64,000 nt of DNA from assembly GCF_900218015.1 (NCBI RefSeq), contig NZ_UFQQ01000009.1, positions 124,001-188,000 on the forward strand, written 5' to 3'. Made by a program: the position numbers and the translations under genes. Of this stretch, positions 25,772 to 34,894 are shown in pieces; the stretch's first letter is position 1, and every line of letters begins with the position of its first letter. The stretch is from Rhodopseudomonas pentothenatexigens (lineage in GTDB: Bacteria > Pseudomonadota > Alphaproteobacteria > Rhizobiales > Xanthobacteraceae). The notes under the pieces are model-generated. The model did not search any database. It saw only the letters and a program-made list of their open reading frames with translations, and was not told the DNA's origin.

Positions 25772-26971
25772 ATGCGGGGATGGACTAGGTTTGCATTGAC
25801 GGGGCTGGCGCTCGCCTTCCTGGCGCCGGCGCTTGCCGGCTGCGACGAGCCGTCCGTTGCCAATGCGTCGGCCGCCGAGAAGCCGGAGGTCAGCATCGTT
25901 ACGGTGAAGCCGCAGCCGCGCTCGATCGTGCGTGAGCTGCCGGGGCGGATCGCGCCGATCCGGGTGGCGGACGTTCGCCCCCGGGTGTCCGGAATTATCC
26001 TGCGCCGGACGTTCCAGCAGGGCAGCGAGGTCAACGCCGGCGATCCGCTGTATCACATCGACCCGCGTCCCTTCGAGGTCGAGCTGCAGGCTGCCGAAGC
26101 CGCGCTCGCCAAGGCGACGGCTGCGCGCGATCAGGCCGACATGCACGCCAAGCGCGTGTCGACGCTCGCCAGCGAGCAGGCGGCGTCGCGTGCCGCAAGC
26201 GAGGCTGCGACCAGCAATCTGCGCCAGGCGGTGGCCGAGGTCGCGGTCCGTGAGGCCGAGGTCGCCCGCGCCAAGCTGAATCTGGAATACGCCACCATCC
26301 GGGCGCCGATCAGCGGCCGGATCGGCGCCGCGCTGGTCAGCGAGGGCGCGCTGGTGGTGCAGAACGACTCCACCAGTCTGGCCACCATCCAGCAGCTCGA
26401 TCACGTCTACGCCGACTTCACCCAGCCGGTATCGGAGATGGCGCGGCTGCGCCGCGCGTTCGATTCCGGCGAGCTCGACCAGATCGCGCCGGACGCGGTG
26501 CGTGCCCACCTCGTGCTCGACGACGGCACCCAATATCCGGTGCACGGCAAGCTGCTGTTCTCGGATGCCAAGGTCGACGCCTATACTGGCCAGGTGACGC
26601 TGCGCGCCGAGTTCGACAATCCGAAGCGCGAGCTGCTGCCGGGTATGTATGTCCGGGTCCGGATCGAGCAGGGCATCGACGCCGACGCGATCGCGGTGCC
26701 GGAGCAGGCGGTGCAGCGCAACACCGGCGGCGGCAGCGAGGTGTTCGTGGTCAAGCCTGACAACCGGATCGCCGTGCAGGCGGTGCGTCTCGGCCCGCAG
26801 CAGGACGGCCAGTGGCTGGTGCTCGACGGCCTCAAGCCGGGAGAACGCGTGGTGGTCGAAGGGTTTCAGAAGTTCGCCGCAGGCGACACAGTAACCCCGG
26901 TGAGCGTCGGCGAACGTCGCTCGGCATCCGCGCTGCCGGAGACCACGGGTTCCGTCAGCGCGGTGCGATAG
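25772..26971 (+). CDS. RND efflux periplasmic adaptor lipoprotein (AcrA/MexA family)
   Basis: A 399-residue membrane-fusion protein. The N-terminal signal ends in a lipobox, ALAG-C24, so it is a lipoprotein anchored in the inner membrane. HlyD-type motifs are present: IRVADVRPRVSGIILRRTFQQGSEVNAGDPLYHIDPRPFEVEL (barrel-sandwich, about residues 66-110), a coiled-coil hairpin rich in Ala and Glu (about 110-165), then LEYATIRAPISGRIGAALVSEGALV. It links the RND pump 10 bases downstream to an outer-membrane channel that is not encoded here. Confidence 0.94.
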   Translation: MRGWTRFALTGLALAFLAPALAGCDEPSVANASAAEKPEVSIVTVKPQPRSIVRELPGRIAPIRVADVRPRVSGIILRRTFQQGSEVNAGDPLYHIDPRPFEVELQAAEAALAKATAARDQADMHAKRVSTLASEQAASRAASEAATSNLRQAVAEVAVREAEVARAKLNLEYATIRAPISGRIGAALVSEGALVVQNDSTSLATIQQLDHVYADFTQPVSEMARLRRAFDSGELDQIAPDAVRAHLVLDDGTQYPVHGKLLFSDAKVDAYTGQVTLRAEFDNPKRELLPGMYVRVRIEQGIDADAIAVPEQAVQRNTGGGSEVFVVKPDNRIAVQAVRLGPQQDGQWLVLDGLKPGERVVVEGFQKFAAGDTVTPVSVGERRSASALPETTGSVSAVR

Positions 26972-26980
26972 GCGCCGCGG

Positions 26981-29900
26981 ATGCCTTCATTCTTTATCGA
27001 CAGGCCGATCTTCGCCTGGGTCGTCGCGCTGTTCATCTGCCTGATCGGCGCGATCTCGATCCCGTTTCTTCCGGTCGCGCAGTATCCGATCATCGCGCCG
27101 CCGTCGATCGCGATCGCCACCGCCTATCCGGGCGCCTCGCCGGAGAATCTCTACAACAGCGTCACCCGGCTGATCGAAGAAGAGCTGAACGGCGCCAACG
27201 GCATCCTCAACTTCGAATCGACCTCGGACTCGCTCGGCCAGGTCGAAATCCTCGCCAATTTCGTACCCGGCACCGACACCGAACTGGCCTCGGTGGACGT
27301 GCAGAACCGCATCAAGCGGATCGAGGCGCGGTTGCCGCGCGCCGTGCTGCAGCAGGGCATCCTGGTCGAGGAAGCCTCCAGCGCGGTGCTGCAGATCATC
27401 ACGCTGAGCTCGACCGACGGCTCGCTCGACGAAGTCGGCCTCGGCGACTTCATGATCCGCAACGTGCTCGGCGAAATCCGCCGTATCCCCGGCGTCGGCC
27501 GCGCCACGTTGTATTCGACCGAGCGCGCGCTGCGGATCTGGATCGATCCGGACAGGCTGGTCGGCTACAACCTGACCGCCGACGACGTCACCAAGGCGAT
27601 CGAGGCGCAGAACGCCCAGGTCGCATCCGGCAGCATCGGCGCCGAGCCCTCGCCGAAGGACAAGAAGACGTCGGCGCTGGTGCTCGTGAAAGGCCAGCTA
27701 TCCTCGGCCGACGAGTTCGGCGCGATCGTGCTGCGCGCGAATCCGGACGGCTCGACGGTGCGGCTGCGCGACGTCGCACGGATCGAGGTCGGCGGCTTCA
27801 GCTACCAGTTCAACACCCGTCTCAACGGCAAGCCGACCGCCGGCCTGTCGGTGCTGATGTCGCCGACCGGCAATGCGCTGGCGACCGCGAGTGCGGTCGA
27901 AGCCAAGATGCAGGAGCTGTCGCGGTTCTTCCCGGCGAACATCAAATACGAAATCCCGTACAACATCACGCCCGTCGTCGAAGCCTCGATCACCAAGGTG
28001 CTGCACACCCTGATCGAAGCGGTTGTGCTGGTGTTCGTGGTGATGTTCCTGTTCCTGCAGAACATCCGTTACACCATCATCCCGACCATCGTGGTGCCGG
28101 TCGCCCTGCTCGGGACCTGCGCGTCGCTGCTGTTGTTCGGCTATTCGATCAACATGCTGTCGATGTTCGGCATGGTGCTGGCGATCGGCATCCTGGTCGA
28201 CGACGCCATCGTGGTGGTCGAGAACGTCGAACGCATCATGTCCGAGGAAGGGCTGCCGCCGAAGGAGGCGACGCGCAAGGCGATGTCGCAGATCACTTCG
28301 GCGATCATCGGCATCACCCTGGTGCTGATCGCGGTGTTCCTGCCGATGGCGTTCTTCCCCGGCTCGGTCGGTATCATCTATCGGCAGTTCTCGGTAACCA
28401 TGGTGTCGGCGATCGCGTTCTCGGCGCTGATGGCGCTGTCGCTGACGCCGGCGCTGTGCGCGACGCTGCTGAAGCCGGTGACCAAGGGCCATGCCCATGC
28501 CGAGCGCGGCGTGTTCGGCTGGTTCAACCGCGGGCTGGACGCCGTTCGCGAGCGCTACTCCAGCGTGGTGCGCTGGAATCTCGGCCGCACCGGTCGTCTG
28601 ATGGTGATCTATGCGGTGCTGGTCGGCGTGCTCGGCTGGGCAATGGTGCGGATGCCGGGCGGATTCCTGCCGATCGACGACCAGGGCTTCATCACCGTCG
28701 ACGTGCAGACGCCGGCGGATTCGTCCTACAACCGCACCTACGACGTGGTGAAGCAGGTCGAGGACTATCTGCTGAAGCGCGACGGGGTCGAGAACGTCAC
28801 CTTCCTGACCGGCTTCAGCTTCCTCGGCCAGGGCATGAACGCCGCGCAGGCGTTCGTGACGCTGAAGGATTGGGGCGAGCGCGACGACAATTCGTCGGCC
28901 GCCGCAATCGTCGACGACGCCAACCGCAAACTCGGCGGCATTCGCGACGCGCGGGTGTCGGCGCTGCAGCCGCCGCCGGTCGACAATCTCGGCAATTCGT
29001 CGGGCTTCAGCTTCCGGCTGCAGGATCGCGGCCAGAAGGGCTACGAAGCGTTGGTGAAGGCCAGCGAGCAACTCGTCGCCGCAGCCAATGCCAGCCCGGT
29101 GCTGCAAAAGGTCTATGTCGAAGGCTTGCCGCCGGCCCCGGTGCTGAACCTGGTGATCGACCGCGAAAAGGCCGGCGCGTTCGGCGTGACCTTCGAGGAT
29201 ATCAATTCCACGGTCTCGACCAACCTCGGATCGGCGTACGTCAACGACTTCCCCAACCGCGGCCGAATGCAGCGCGTCATCGTGCAGGCGGACGCCGCCG
29301 GGCGGATGAAAGGCGACGACATTCTCGCCTACACGGTGAAGAACAGCCGTGGCCAGCTCGTGCCGTTCTCCTCCTTCGCGACGGTGGAATGGGCCAAAGG
29401 TCCGACCCAGATCGTCGGCTTCAACTACTATCCGGCGATCCGCATCAGCGGCGAGGCGCGGCCGGGCTTCACCTCGGGCGACGCGATCGCCGAGATGGAG
29501 CGGCTCGCCGATCAGTTGCCGCGCGGCTTCGGTTACGATTGGACCGGCCAGTCGCTGCAGGAGAAATTGTCCGGCTCGCAGGCACCGATCATTCTGGCGC
29601 TGTCGGCGTTGGTGGTGTTCCTGGTGTTGGCGGCGCTGTACGAGAGCTGGACGATTCCGCTGTCGGTGCTGCTGACCGTTCCGCTCGGCATCGCCGGTGC
29701 GGTGATCGCGGCGTCGATGCGGTCGCTGCCGAATGACGTGTACTTCACGGTCGGCTTGATCACCATCATCGGGCTCGCCGCCAAGGACGCGATCCTGATC
29801 GTCGAGTTCGCCAAGGATCTCCGCAAGGAAGGCAAGACGCTGCGCGAGGCGACGATGGAAGCGTGTCACCTGCGCTTCCGGCCGATCTTGATGACCGGTC

Positions 29901-30148
29901 TGGCGTTCTGTTCCGGCGTGTTGCCGATGGTGATCGCGCATGGCGCGGGCGGTAAGAGCCAGCAGGCGCTGGGCACCGGCGTGATGGGCGGCATGATCGC
30001 GGTGGTGATCCTGGCGCTGCTGATGGTGCCGGTGTTCTTCGTCGTGGTGCAGCGGTTGTTTGCCGGCGATCGTTCCGACGATCCTGTCGGGAAAACCGTG
30101 ACACACGAGGTTCCGCTGCACCCGCAACTGCCGCACAATCAGGCATAA
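26981..30148 (+). CDS. RND multidrug efflux transporter (HAE1/AcrB type)
   Basis: A 1055-residue proton-driven pump of full AcrB length. It begins MPSFFIDRPIFAWVVALFI. The TM4 proton-relay aspartates are in AIGILVDDAIVVVENVERIM (about residues 400-419), and the second repeat has DAILIVEFAKDLRKEG (about 930-945). Periplasmic porter regions show the usual AYPGASPE and QNRIKRIEARLP. With the adaptor upstream it would export amphiphilic drugs or metabolites from the periplasm and inner membrane. No TolC-like gene follows, so it probably uses a channel encoded elsewhere. Confidence 0.96.
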   Translation: MPSFFIDRPIFAWVVALFICLIGAISIPFLPVAQYPIIAPPSIAIATAYPGASPENLYNSVTRLIEEELNGANGILNFESTSDSLGQVEILANFVPGTDTELASVDVQNRIKRIEARLPRAVLQQGILVEEASSAVLQIITLSSTDGSLDEVGLGDFMIRNVLGEIRRIPGVGRATLYSTERALRIWIDPDRLVGYNLTADDVTKAIEAQNAQVASGSIGAEPSPKDKKTSALVLVKGQLSSADEFGAIVLRANPDGSTVRLRDVARIEVGGFSYQFNTRLNGKPTAGLSVLMSPTGNALATASAVEAKMQELSRFFPANIKYEIPYNITPVVEASITKVLHTLIEAVVLVFVVMFLFLQNIRYTIIPTIVVPVALLGTCASLLLFGYSINMLSMFGMVLAIGILVDDAIVVVENVERIMSEEGLPPKEATRKAMSQITSAIIGITLVLIAVFLPMAFFPGSVGIIYRQFSVTMVSAIAFSALMALSLTPALCATLLKPVTKGHAHAERGVFGWFNRGLDAVRERYSSVVRWNLGRTGRLMVIYAVLVGVLGWAMVRMPGGFLPIDDQGFITVDVQTPADSSYNRTYDVVKQVEDYLLKRDGVENVTFLTGFSFLGQGMNAAQAFVTLKDWGERDDNSSAAAIVDDANRKLGGIRDARVSALQPPPVDNLGNSSGFSFRLQDRGQKGYEALVKASEQLVAAANASPVLQKVYVEGLPPAPVLNLVIDREKAGAFGVTFEDINSTVSTNLGSAYVNDFPNRGRMQRVIVQADAAGRMKGDDILAYTVKNSRGQLVPFSSFATVEWAKGPTQIVGFNYYPAIRISGEARPGFTSGDAIAEMERLADQLPRGFGYDWTGQSLQEKLSGSQAPIILALSALVVFLVLAALYESWTIPLSVLLTVPLGIAGAVIAASMRSLPNDVYFTVGLITIIGLAAKDAILIVEFAKDLRKEGKTLREATMEACHLRFRPILMTGLAFCSGVLPMVIAHGAGGKSQQALGTGVMGGMIAVVILALLMVPVFFVVVQRLFAGDRSDDPVGKTVTHEVPLHPQLPHNQA

Positions 30149-30214
30149 TTTTCGAATCCGAGAGGCAATCGACTGGCGATTCCCGCCCGCGGAAAGCCGG
30201 AACCAATCGAATTG

Positions 30215-30267
30215 CCTCCAGTTGTCCGTCGACAGGTGAACAACTCGACCCCGTCGACAACTGGAGG
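30215..30267 (+). promoter_or_regulatory. Inverted repeat that can mask the ribosome binding site of the next gene
   Basis: A perfect 12-bp inverted repeat: CCTCCAGTTGTC at 30215-30226 and GACAACTGGAGG at 30256-30267. GTCGAC on the inner sides extends it. The right arm contains GGAGG, the ribosome site for the ATG at 30274. Pairing in the mRNA would block translation, so this looks like a translational switch or a binding site at a leader. Confidence 0.65.
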
Positions 30268-30273
30268 AATTTC

Positions 30274-30756
30274 ATGAACGGAGACCAACCGATTAGCTGG
30301 CTGATGTTCTTCACGCTCGCCGCGGGCGTCGTGATCGTCGGTCTCGCCTTCATCAACTTCATTCGCTCGCGCTCCAACCGTGCGATCGCTGCCGATACTC
30401 TCGAAGGCAATGGTTCCGGCCGCGGCGCCGCGGCTGATGGCGCTCTGCCCGAACTCGCCGGCATCGCGGCGTTCGCGTTCATCGCCATGGGTCTGCTGGC
30501 GGCGGGCGCCAACTACGCGTCTGGCGATCGCGCCACCGTTCAGGTGAGCGGCCCGGCGTCGCAGTCCGGCACCACCGGTCAGGCCGGCACGACCGGCCAG
30601 TCGGGTACCACCGGCATGGCGCAGCCCGAGGGGATTCAGAACGAGCCCAAGCGCTACCAGCCGAGCAATCCGGGCACCGATACTCGTGTCGCGCCGACCG
30701 CGTCCGACACCGGCGTCGGAAATTCGCCGGGCTCGACCGGCACGGTGACGAAGTAA
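30274..30756 (+). CDS. Two-helix membrane protein with Gly/Thr/Gln-rich tail
   Basis: A 160-residue protein. One helix is at about residues 9-28 (WLMFFTLAAGVVIVGLAFI) and a second at about 61-82 (IAAFAFIAMGLLAAGANYA). The C-terminal half (about 90-160) is hydrophilic and repetitive, with SGTTGQAGTTGQSGTTG, and looks disordered. It is not a family I recognise. The gene sits 125 bases after the RND pump, behind an inverted repeat that can mask its ribosome site, and ends in its own intrinsic terminator. It may be a stress-controlled membrane protein; the function is unknown. Confidence 0.75.
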   Translation: MNGDQPISWLMFFTLAAGVVIVGLAFINFIRSRSNRAIAADTLEGNGSGRGAAADGALPELAGIAAFAFIAMGLLAAGANYASGDRATVQVSGPASQSGTTGQAGTTGQSGTTGMAQPEGIQNEPKRYQPSNPGTDTRVAPTASDTGVGNSPGSTGTVTK

Positions 30757-30779
30757 CCACAGCGTATCGGACGATTTTG

Positions 30780-30810
30780 AAAGGCCTCGGTCGACAGACC
30801 GGGGCCTTTG
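30780..30810 (+). terminator. Rho-independent terminator after the Gly/Thr-rich membrane protein gene
   Basis: AAAGGCCTCGGTC pairs with GACCGGGGCCTTT (one mismatch) around a 3-base loop, followed by GCTTGG. It is the expected intrinsic terminator position, 24 bases after the stop. Confidence 0.75.
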
Positions 30811-30896
30811 CTTGGTCCGCAGCCAGACTCTGAGGAGCCCGGCGAAGCCACGCCAATGTCAGAGTGCCTTGTCCGGGTTCTTCGATGGGGCGGGCA

Positions 30897-30919
30897 CAAA
30901 AATGGGGGCCGTGGCCCCC
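30897..30919 (-). terminator. Rho-independent terminator of the DUF2383 gene
   Basis: GGGGGCC (30904-30910) pairs with GGCCCCC (30913-30919). Read on the minus strand the stem is followed by ATTTTTG. It lies 31 bases after the stop of the minus-strand gene at 30951. Confidence 0.8.
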
Positions 30920-30950
30920 GTAGTCAGCCCTGTTTGCAGCAGCATGCCGA

Positions 30951-31412
30951 TCAATGGGTTGCTTCGTATGCGGCCTTCTCTTGCTCCATCAGCGCGACCT
31001 TTTCGCCGATCTTGCCGCGCTGTGCGGTGAGCGTGGAGGCGACAGCCGGAGCCGCAGCAGCAGCTTTCAAGGCCTCGTCGTACTTCGACAGATTGCGCTT
31101 TTCGCCATCGATCAGGCCCGGCAGCACGCTGCCGTCCAGCCCGTCGAACAGCGATCGCACGTTCATGATCGTGCGATGAACCACGCTCATGAACGAGCCG
31201 GAATCGTCGGCGGTTTCGCCGGCGTTGATCAGCAGGCCGGCCAATTCTTCGGCGTTGCCGTGATGCAGCGCGATCATGTCGCGAAACAGCGGCGTCATCC
31301 CCTTGCCTTCGGCGTCTTCCAGCGCCTCCTCGTAGCCGTTGCGAGCGTCGATCTCGCTGGTGTGAAGCGTCTTCAGATGGTCGATAATATCTTTGTCCAC
31401 GTCAGCCTCCAT
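30951..31412 (-). CDS. PA2169/DUF2383 ferritin-like four-helix-bundle protein
   Basis: A 153-residue helical protein. The first helix pair has DIIDHLKTLHTSEIDARNGYEEALEDA (about residues 8-34) and then FRDMIALHHGNAEELAGLLINAG (about 43-65), with Glu and His spaced as in ferritin-like folds. Next come a linker around DDSGSFMSVVHRTIMNVRSL and two C-terminal helices. Family members are small stress-associated four-helix proteins. A GTG at 31400, with GGAGG five bases before it, is an alternative start. The gene is monocistronic, with a terminator at 30897. Confidence 0.85.
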   Translation of the reverse strand: MEADVDKDIIDHLKTLHTSEIDARNGYEEALEDAEGKGMTPLFRDMIALHHGNAEELAGLLINAGETADDSGSFMSVVHRTIMNVRSLFDGLDGSVLPGLIDGEKRNLSKYDEALKAAAAAPAVASTLTAQRGKIGEKVALMEQEKAAYEATH

Positions 31413-31515
31413 GCTCGGTTAGCGGTGCGCGAGAGACAAACGCTCGGGCACCTGCCGCGCAATAACCGGGAGCAGGAAACTCGGTTCCGGGCAGGAACCA
31501 CGGCACGGAAAGTTG

Positions 31516-32745
31516 TTAGTTGCGACGTTCGCCGTCGTGCGGCTCGAGCCCGTAGGGCTTCACCAGGGCCCAGACGTGAGATGGTATCATGTTCTTCATT
31601 TTGTGTTTGTAGTGCCGCCGCAGATGCAGAACGGTTTCGACCGCCTTCATCTCGACCCGGGCGCGGGCGAATTCGATGCCGCGCGGGCCGACTTTCGGCA
31701 TCAGCCATCCCATCAACGGCCGCAGCCAGTTCGGCATGCCGCGCACCGGCAGGCCGCCGGCGGCGAGCTCGGTGTTCTTGAGGAAGCCCTTCACCGGGGC
31801 AACCCGGTTGCCGGCGCTGGTCGGCTCGCTGAGCTTGACGTCGTCGCCGAGCAGATTCAGCAGTTCCTCGCCGCGCTCATTGCGCACCAGCAGCCATTGC
31901 TCGCCGCGTCCGCCCATATAGCCGACGGTGATGTCGGCCAGCGTGTTGGTGTAGTCGACGCAGGTGCGGCAGGTGATCGGGAAGAAGTCCGGCGGCAGCT
32001 TCGAGATCGGCAGCAGCAGGAACGGCACCCGCTTCACCTTGCCGTCGTCGAACCGCATCTCGACATGATAGTCGGCGCAGAATTCCAGATAGGTGATGGT
32101 CTCGGGCTTGTCGGACAGCAGATCCAGAAAGCCGTGAAAAGCTTCGGTCGTGGTGTTGTCCGAGCACGGCGTGCCGATCACATACAGCTTTTCGAGGCCG
32201 AGCTGATCCTGCAGCCGGCGCAGTGCGTAGATCTGGCAGGGCACGCCGATCACCGCGAGCCGCTTGTAGCCGGCGGCGATCGCCGGTTCGAGCAGCGCCA
32301 GCGACGGCGCGTAACCCATCCGCATGCCGCGGCACTGCGCCATGCCTTCCGGCCTGGTCACCAGCACCGGCATCGGCTTCCATTTATCGGACGGATCCGG
32401 CGCCATCGCGATCACCGCGTCGACCGCGCCGGTCTCCAGCAGCCGCTGCGCGATCGTGGTGGTGATGCCGGTCCACTGCGCGCCGTCGCGCGGCTGCTTC
32501 ATCGCTGCCTGCAGCATCCGGCGATACGGGCCGAAGAACGCTTCGTCGCCGGAGGCGCTGTCGCGGGTGCGGCCGTGCACCCGCCGTTCCATCGCCGGAT
32601 AGTCCGGCTTGATGAACTGGCAGGCCTGACCACACTGCTTCGGATCGCTCATCCGCGACACGCCGCAATCGGTGCACAGCTCGCGCTCCGCCGGCTGGTT
32701 CAGCGGCGGTGTCCACAGTGCAGACGGGATGTTGCTGTCGTGCAT
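31516..32745 (-). CDS. bciB: Probable 3,8-divinyl (proto)chlorophyllide 8-vinyl reductase (BciB/FrhB family)
   Basis: A 409-residue flavo-iron-sulfur protein of the coenzyme F420 hydrogenase beta-subunit family. Cluster ligands are seen in LCTDCGVSRMSDPKQCGQACQF (about residues 24-45) and CRTCVDYTNTLADITVGYMGG (about 270-290). The flavin/catalytic core includes GVPCQIYALRRLQDQLGLEKLYVIGTPCSDN. The ferredoxin-linked reductase BciB is the family member expected beside bacteriochlorophyll genes, where it reduces the C8 vinyl group. A TTG at 32817 could extend it by 24 residues but lacks a ribosome site. An alternative is another FrhB paralogue. The assignment is from family and context. Confidence 0.72.
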   Translation of the reverse strand: MHDSNIPSALWTPPLNQPAERELCTDCGVSRMSDPKQCGQACQFIKPDYPAMERRVHGRTRDSASGDEAFFGPYRRMLQAAMKQPRDGAQWTGITTTIAQRLLETGAVDAVIAMAPDPSDKWKPMPVLVTRPEGMAQCRGMRMGYAPSLALLEPAIAAGYKRLAVIGVPCQIYALRRLQDQLGLEKLYVIGTPCSDNTTTEAFHGFLDLLSDKPETITYLEFCADYHVEMRFDDGKVKRVPFLLLPISKLPPDFFPITCRTCVDYTNTLADITVGYMGGRGEQWLLVRNERGEELLNLLGDDVKLSEPTSAGNRVAPVKGFLKNTELAAGGLPVRGMPNWLRPLMGWLMPKVGPRGIEFARARVEMKAVETVLHLRRHYKHKMKNMIPSHVWALVKPYGLEPHDGERRN

Positions 32746-32804
32746 GGGCGCGTCTTGTAGGAACCGGCCGATGGCCTCGCCATTCGCCTTAAGTTGCTCT
32801 CCGA

Positions 32805-33290
32805 TCAATAGAGCCAAAGCCGGGCGACCGATAGATCTGCGTCAAACTCGCGGCCGATCGCCACCAGCCCGACCCGCCGCAGCCGCCGAGGATCGAACGG
32901 CACTTCGGTGCGGTGCGGCGTGAAGTCGGCGAACGGAAATTGGACCACCTGCCAGCGCGTCGGCGCCCGGAACGGGTGGCGATAGGATTGCTGCGGCCGC
33001 GTCAGATCGGTGGTGCGCAAATGAAGACTGTAGCTCTCGCCGTTGCCGAGCAGCTCTGCGGCAATACCGCGAAAGTCGCCGGCGTCGAAGGCGCCGCCAT
33101 CCGCCGACAAATCCATTGCGATCTGGATGAAGCCACCGTTGTTCTCGGTCGAGACCGCGCCGCGCATTCTCGCCGCCATCCGGCCCTCGATCTCGACAAG
33201 CTGCAGCGTGCCTTGCGAGACGCCGCCCATCACGGTGTCAGTGATCACCCGCCAGTGCCGCTGCCCTGCCGGCCACAGCTCGTGTTGCAT
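32805..33290 (-). CDS. CIA30-family (NADH:ubiquinone oxidoreductase intermediate-associated) protein
   Basis: A 161-residue beta-rich protein with CIA30/galactose-binding-like motifs: WRVITDTVMGGVSQGTLQLV (about residues 13-32), AVSTENNGGFIQIAMDLS (about 44-61), FRGIAAELLGNGESYSLHLRTTD and RTEVPFDPRRLRRVGLVAIGR near the end. In mitochondria the family is a complex I assembly factor; bacterial relatives are uncharacterised. Its ATG overlaps the upstream stop by 1 base (TGATG at 33289-33292), showing translational coupling. Next downstream is the probable bciB. Confidence 0.8.
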   Translation of the reverse strand: MQHELWPAGQRHWRVITDTVMGGVSQGTLQLVEIEGRMAARMRGAVSTENNGGFIQIAMDLSADGGAFDAGDFRGIAAELLGNGESYSLHLRTTDLTRPQQSYRHPFRAPTRWQVVQFPFADFTPHRTEVPFDPRRLRRVGLVAIGREFDADLSVARLWLY

Positions 33291-34894
33291 CAGCGGATCA
33301 CCATCGGGAACGTCACCGCGATTGCCCATGCGAACAGCACCGCGTTGGCCAGTGCGCCGGGCAGCGGGTGATTGGTCGCCTTGTAGGTCCAGTTGCTGAT
33401 CAGGCCGAAGGCGAGGAACAGTAGCAGGATCGCCGGCACGATGATGATCAGGAAGAACAGCTTCTGCAGATTGAGCGCCACCGCGGTGGCAAGCGACGCG
33501 AGAAAGCAGAATTTTGCCAGCGCATAGGCGCCGCGCTTGGCGCCCTGGCCATGCGCCATCCACTCGGCGGTGAGGAAATACGGGATCGTGCCGCACGCCA
33601 CGGCAGCGATCAGAGGGATGCGCGGTTCGATCGGCATGAACGAGAACAGATAGCTGTCCAGCGCGAAGCCGAAGCCGAGGATGTTGTAGCCGATCGCCGC
33701 TATGGCCGCGACGACCAGCGCCCCGATCGCGACGCGTGGATGGGCGGGATCCGGCAGGGCGCCGAGCGCTGCCAGCTCCTGCGGGTGAGACCTTGCGGGA
33801 TGTTGCGCCGCACGACGGCTGCGCAGCCGGATCAGCACCAGGATCGCCGCGGTCAACAGGCCGTACAGCAGGAAGTGCAGCGTCAGGTAATCGCCGAGCA
33901 GAATGACGAGAAAGTCGGTCGGTGCCTTCCACAGGATCAAGGGGGTGAGGACGGCGGGAACGATCGCCGCGAGCAGCAGCGGCTTCCACGCCAAACTCGC
34001 TCCCATGGGCACCGCCGCGGCCCGCGGCAGAAGCGCCGACAGGGGCCACGCCAGCGCGATCAGGCCGCCGAACAGTAGCGCGAGCCAGATCGGGCGGCGG
34101 TCGATCCAGCCGGAGCCGGTGCGGGCGAACGCGTCGTTCATCCAGTGCAGCGTCTCGCGCATCGAGTCCTGGCCGTACAGCACGCCGATGTGTTCGACCC
34201 CCGAGGACAACACGAAGCGGCGCGCGGTGCCGTCGGCAAAGCTGCCGTAGGTCCGCCCCGCCACAGCGTTGCCGCCGGCGACCTGATTGACAATGCGCAG
34301 ACCCTCGTCCTTCAGCATCTGCGGCTCGAGCGCCCCGACGATCACCAGCAGATTGTGCGGCAGGGTCGGGGTCGATTTGCGGGTGAACACCGACACCGCG
34401 ACCGTTGCGACGATCTCCGGATGCGCTACCGCGTAGGCGACAACGATGTCGGACGCCATCGAATGACCGAGTACGGCGGCGCGGCCGTCGTTCTCCGGCA
34501 GCTTGCGGGCGTAGTCGGTGACCCGGCCGAGTTCATCGACCAGCACGCCGGTGATCTTGGTCGGCTCGTCGACGTCGCCGACCATCGTCACCGGATTGCG
34601 GCCGTGGCCGGTGAAGTCGAAGGTGACGGCGATATAGCCGTTGCGCGCCAGCGTCTGGGCGAACGGCTGCATCAATTGCTGCGAGCCGGCGAAGCCGTGG
34701 GCAATCACCACCACCGGCGCGTTGGTGGCGGAGGGCAGTCGGAACACCGTGACGGGCGTTTCCCCGACTGTCGCGTGACTGATGATCAGCCCGTCCTTGC
34801 CGAGCTGCAATTGCCACAGCGCCACGGCAATTGCGACCAGGGCGGCGAGGGCGACGACGATTCGGAGTGGCGTCAGCCGGCGGCGCGTGCCCAT
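33290..34894 (-). CDS. Membrane protein with alpha/beta hydrolase domain and polytopic C-terminus
   Basis: A 534-residue fusion-like protein. An N-terminal anchor helix (about residues 12-30) precedes a hydrolase domain with VVVIAHGFAGSQQLMQPFAQTLARNGY (about 60-86), DFTGHGRN and the nucleophile VLGHSMASD (about 144). The C-terminal half (about 275-534) has about eight membrane helices. I do not recognise the combined architecture. Its ATG overlaps the upstream DUF3422 stop by one base (TGATG), and its stop overlaps the CIA30 ATG, so three genes are translationally linked. The active site faces the periplasm if the anchor is simple; topology is inference. Confidence 0.75.
   Translation of the reverse strand: MGTRRRLTPLRIVVALAALVAIAVALWQLQLGKDGLIISHATVGETPVTVFRLPSATNAPVVVIAHGFAGSQQLMQPFAQTLARNGYIAVTFDFTGHGRNPVTMVGDVDEPTKITGVLVDELGRVTDYARKLPENDGRAAVLGHSMASDIVVAYAVAHPEIVATVAVSVFTRKSTPTLPHNLLVIVGALEPQMLKDEGLRIVNQVAGGNAVAGRTYGSFADGTARRFVLSSGVEHIGVLYGQDSMRETLHWMNDAFARTGSGWIDRRPIWLALLFGGLIALAWPLSALLPRAAAVPMGASLAWKPLLLAAIVPAVLTPLILWKAPTDFLVILLGDYLTLHFLLYGLLTAAILVLIRLRSRRAAQHPARSHPQELAALGALPDPAHPRVAIGALVVAAIAAIGYNILGFGFALDSYLFSFMPIEPRIPLIAAVACGTIPYFLTAEWMAHGQGAKRGAYALAKFCFLASLATAVALNLQKLFFLIIIVPAILLLFLAFGLISNWTYKATNHPLPGALANAVLFAWAIAVTFPMVIR

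Noticed and set aside
26812-29736. 974-codon plus-strand frame overlapping the RND pump genes
   Set aside because: Arg/Gly-rich and unlike any domain; the overlapping frames encode a clear adaptor and AcrB-type pump.
27698-30136. 812-codon minus-strand frame opposite the RND pump
   Set aside because: His/Arg/Gln-rich antisense shadow with no start signal; the plus strand carries the pump.
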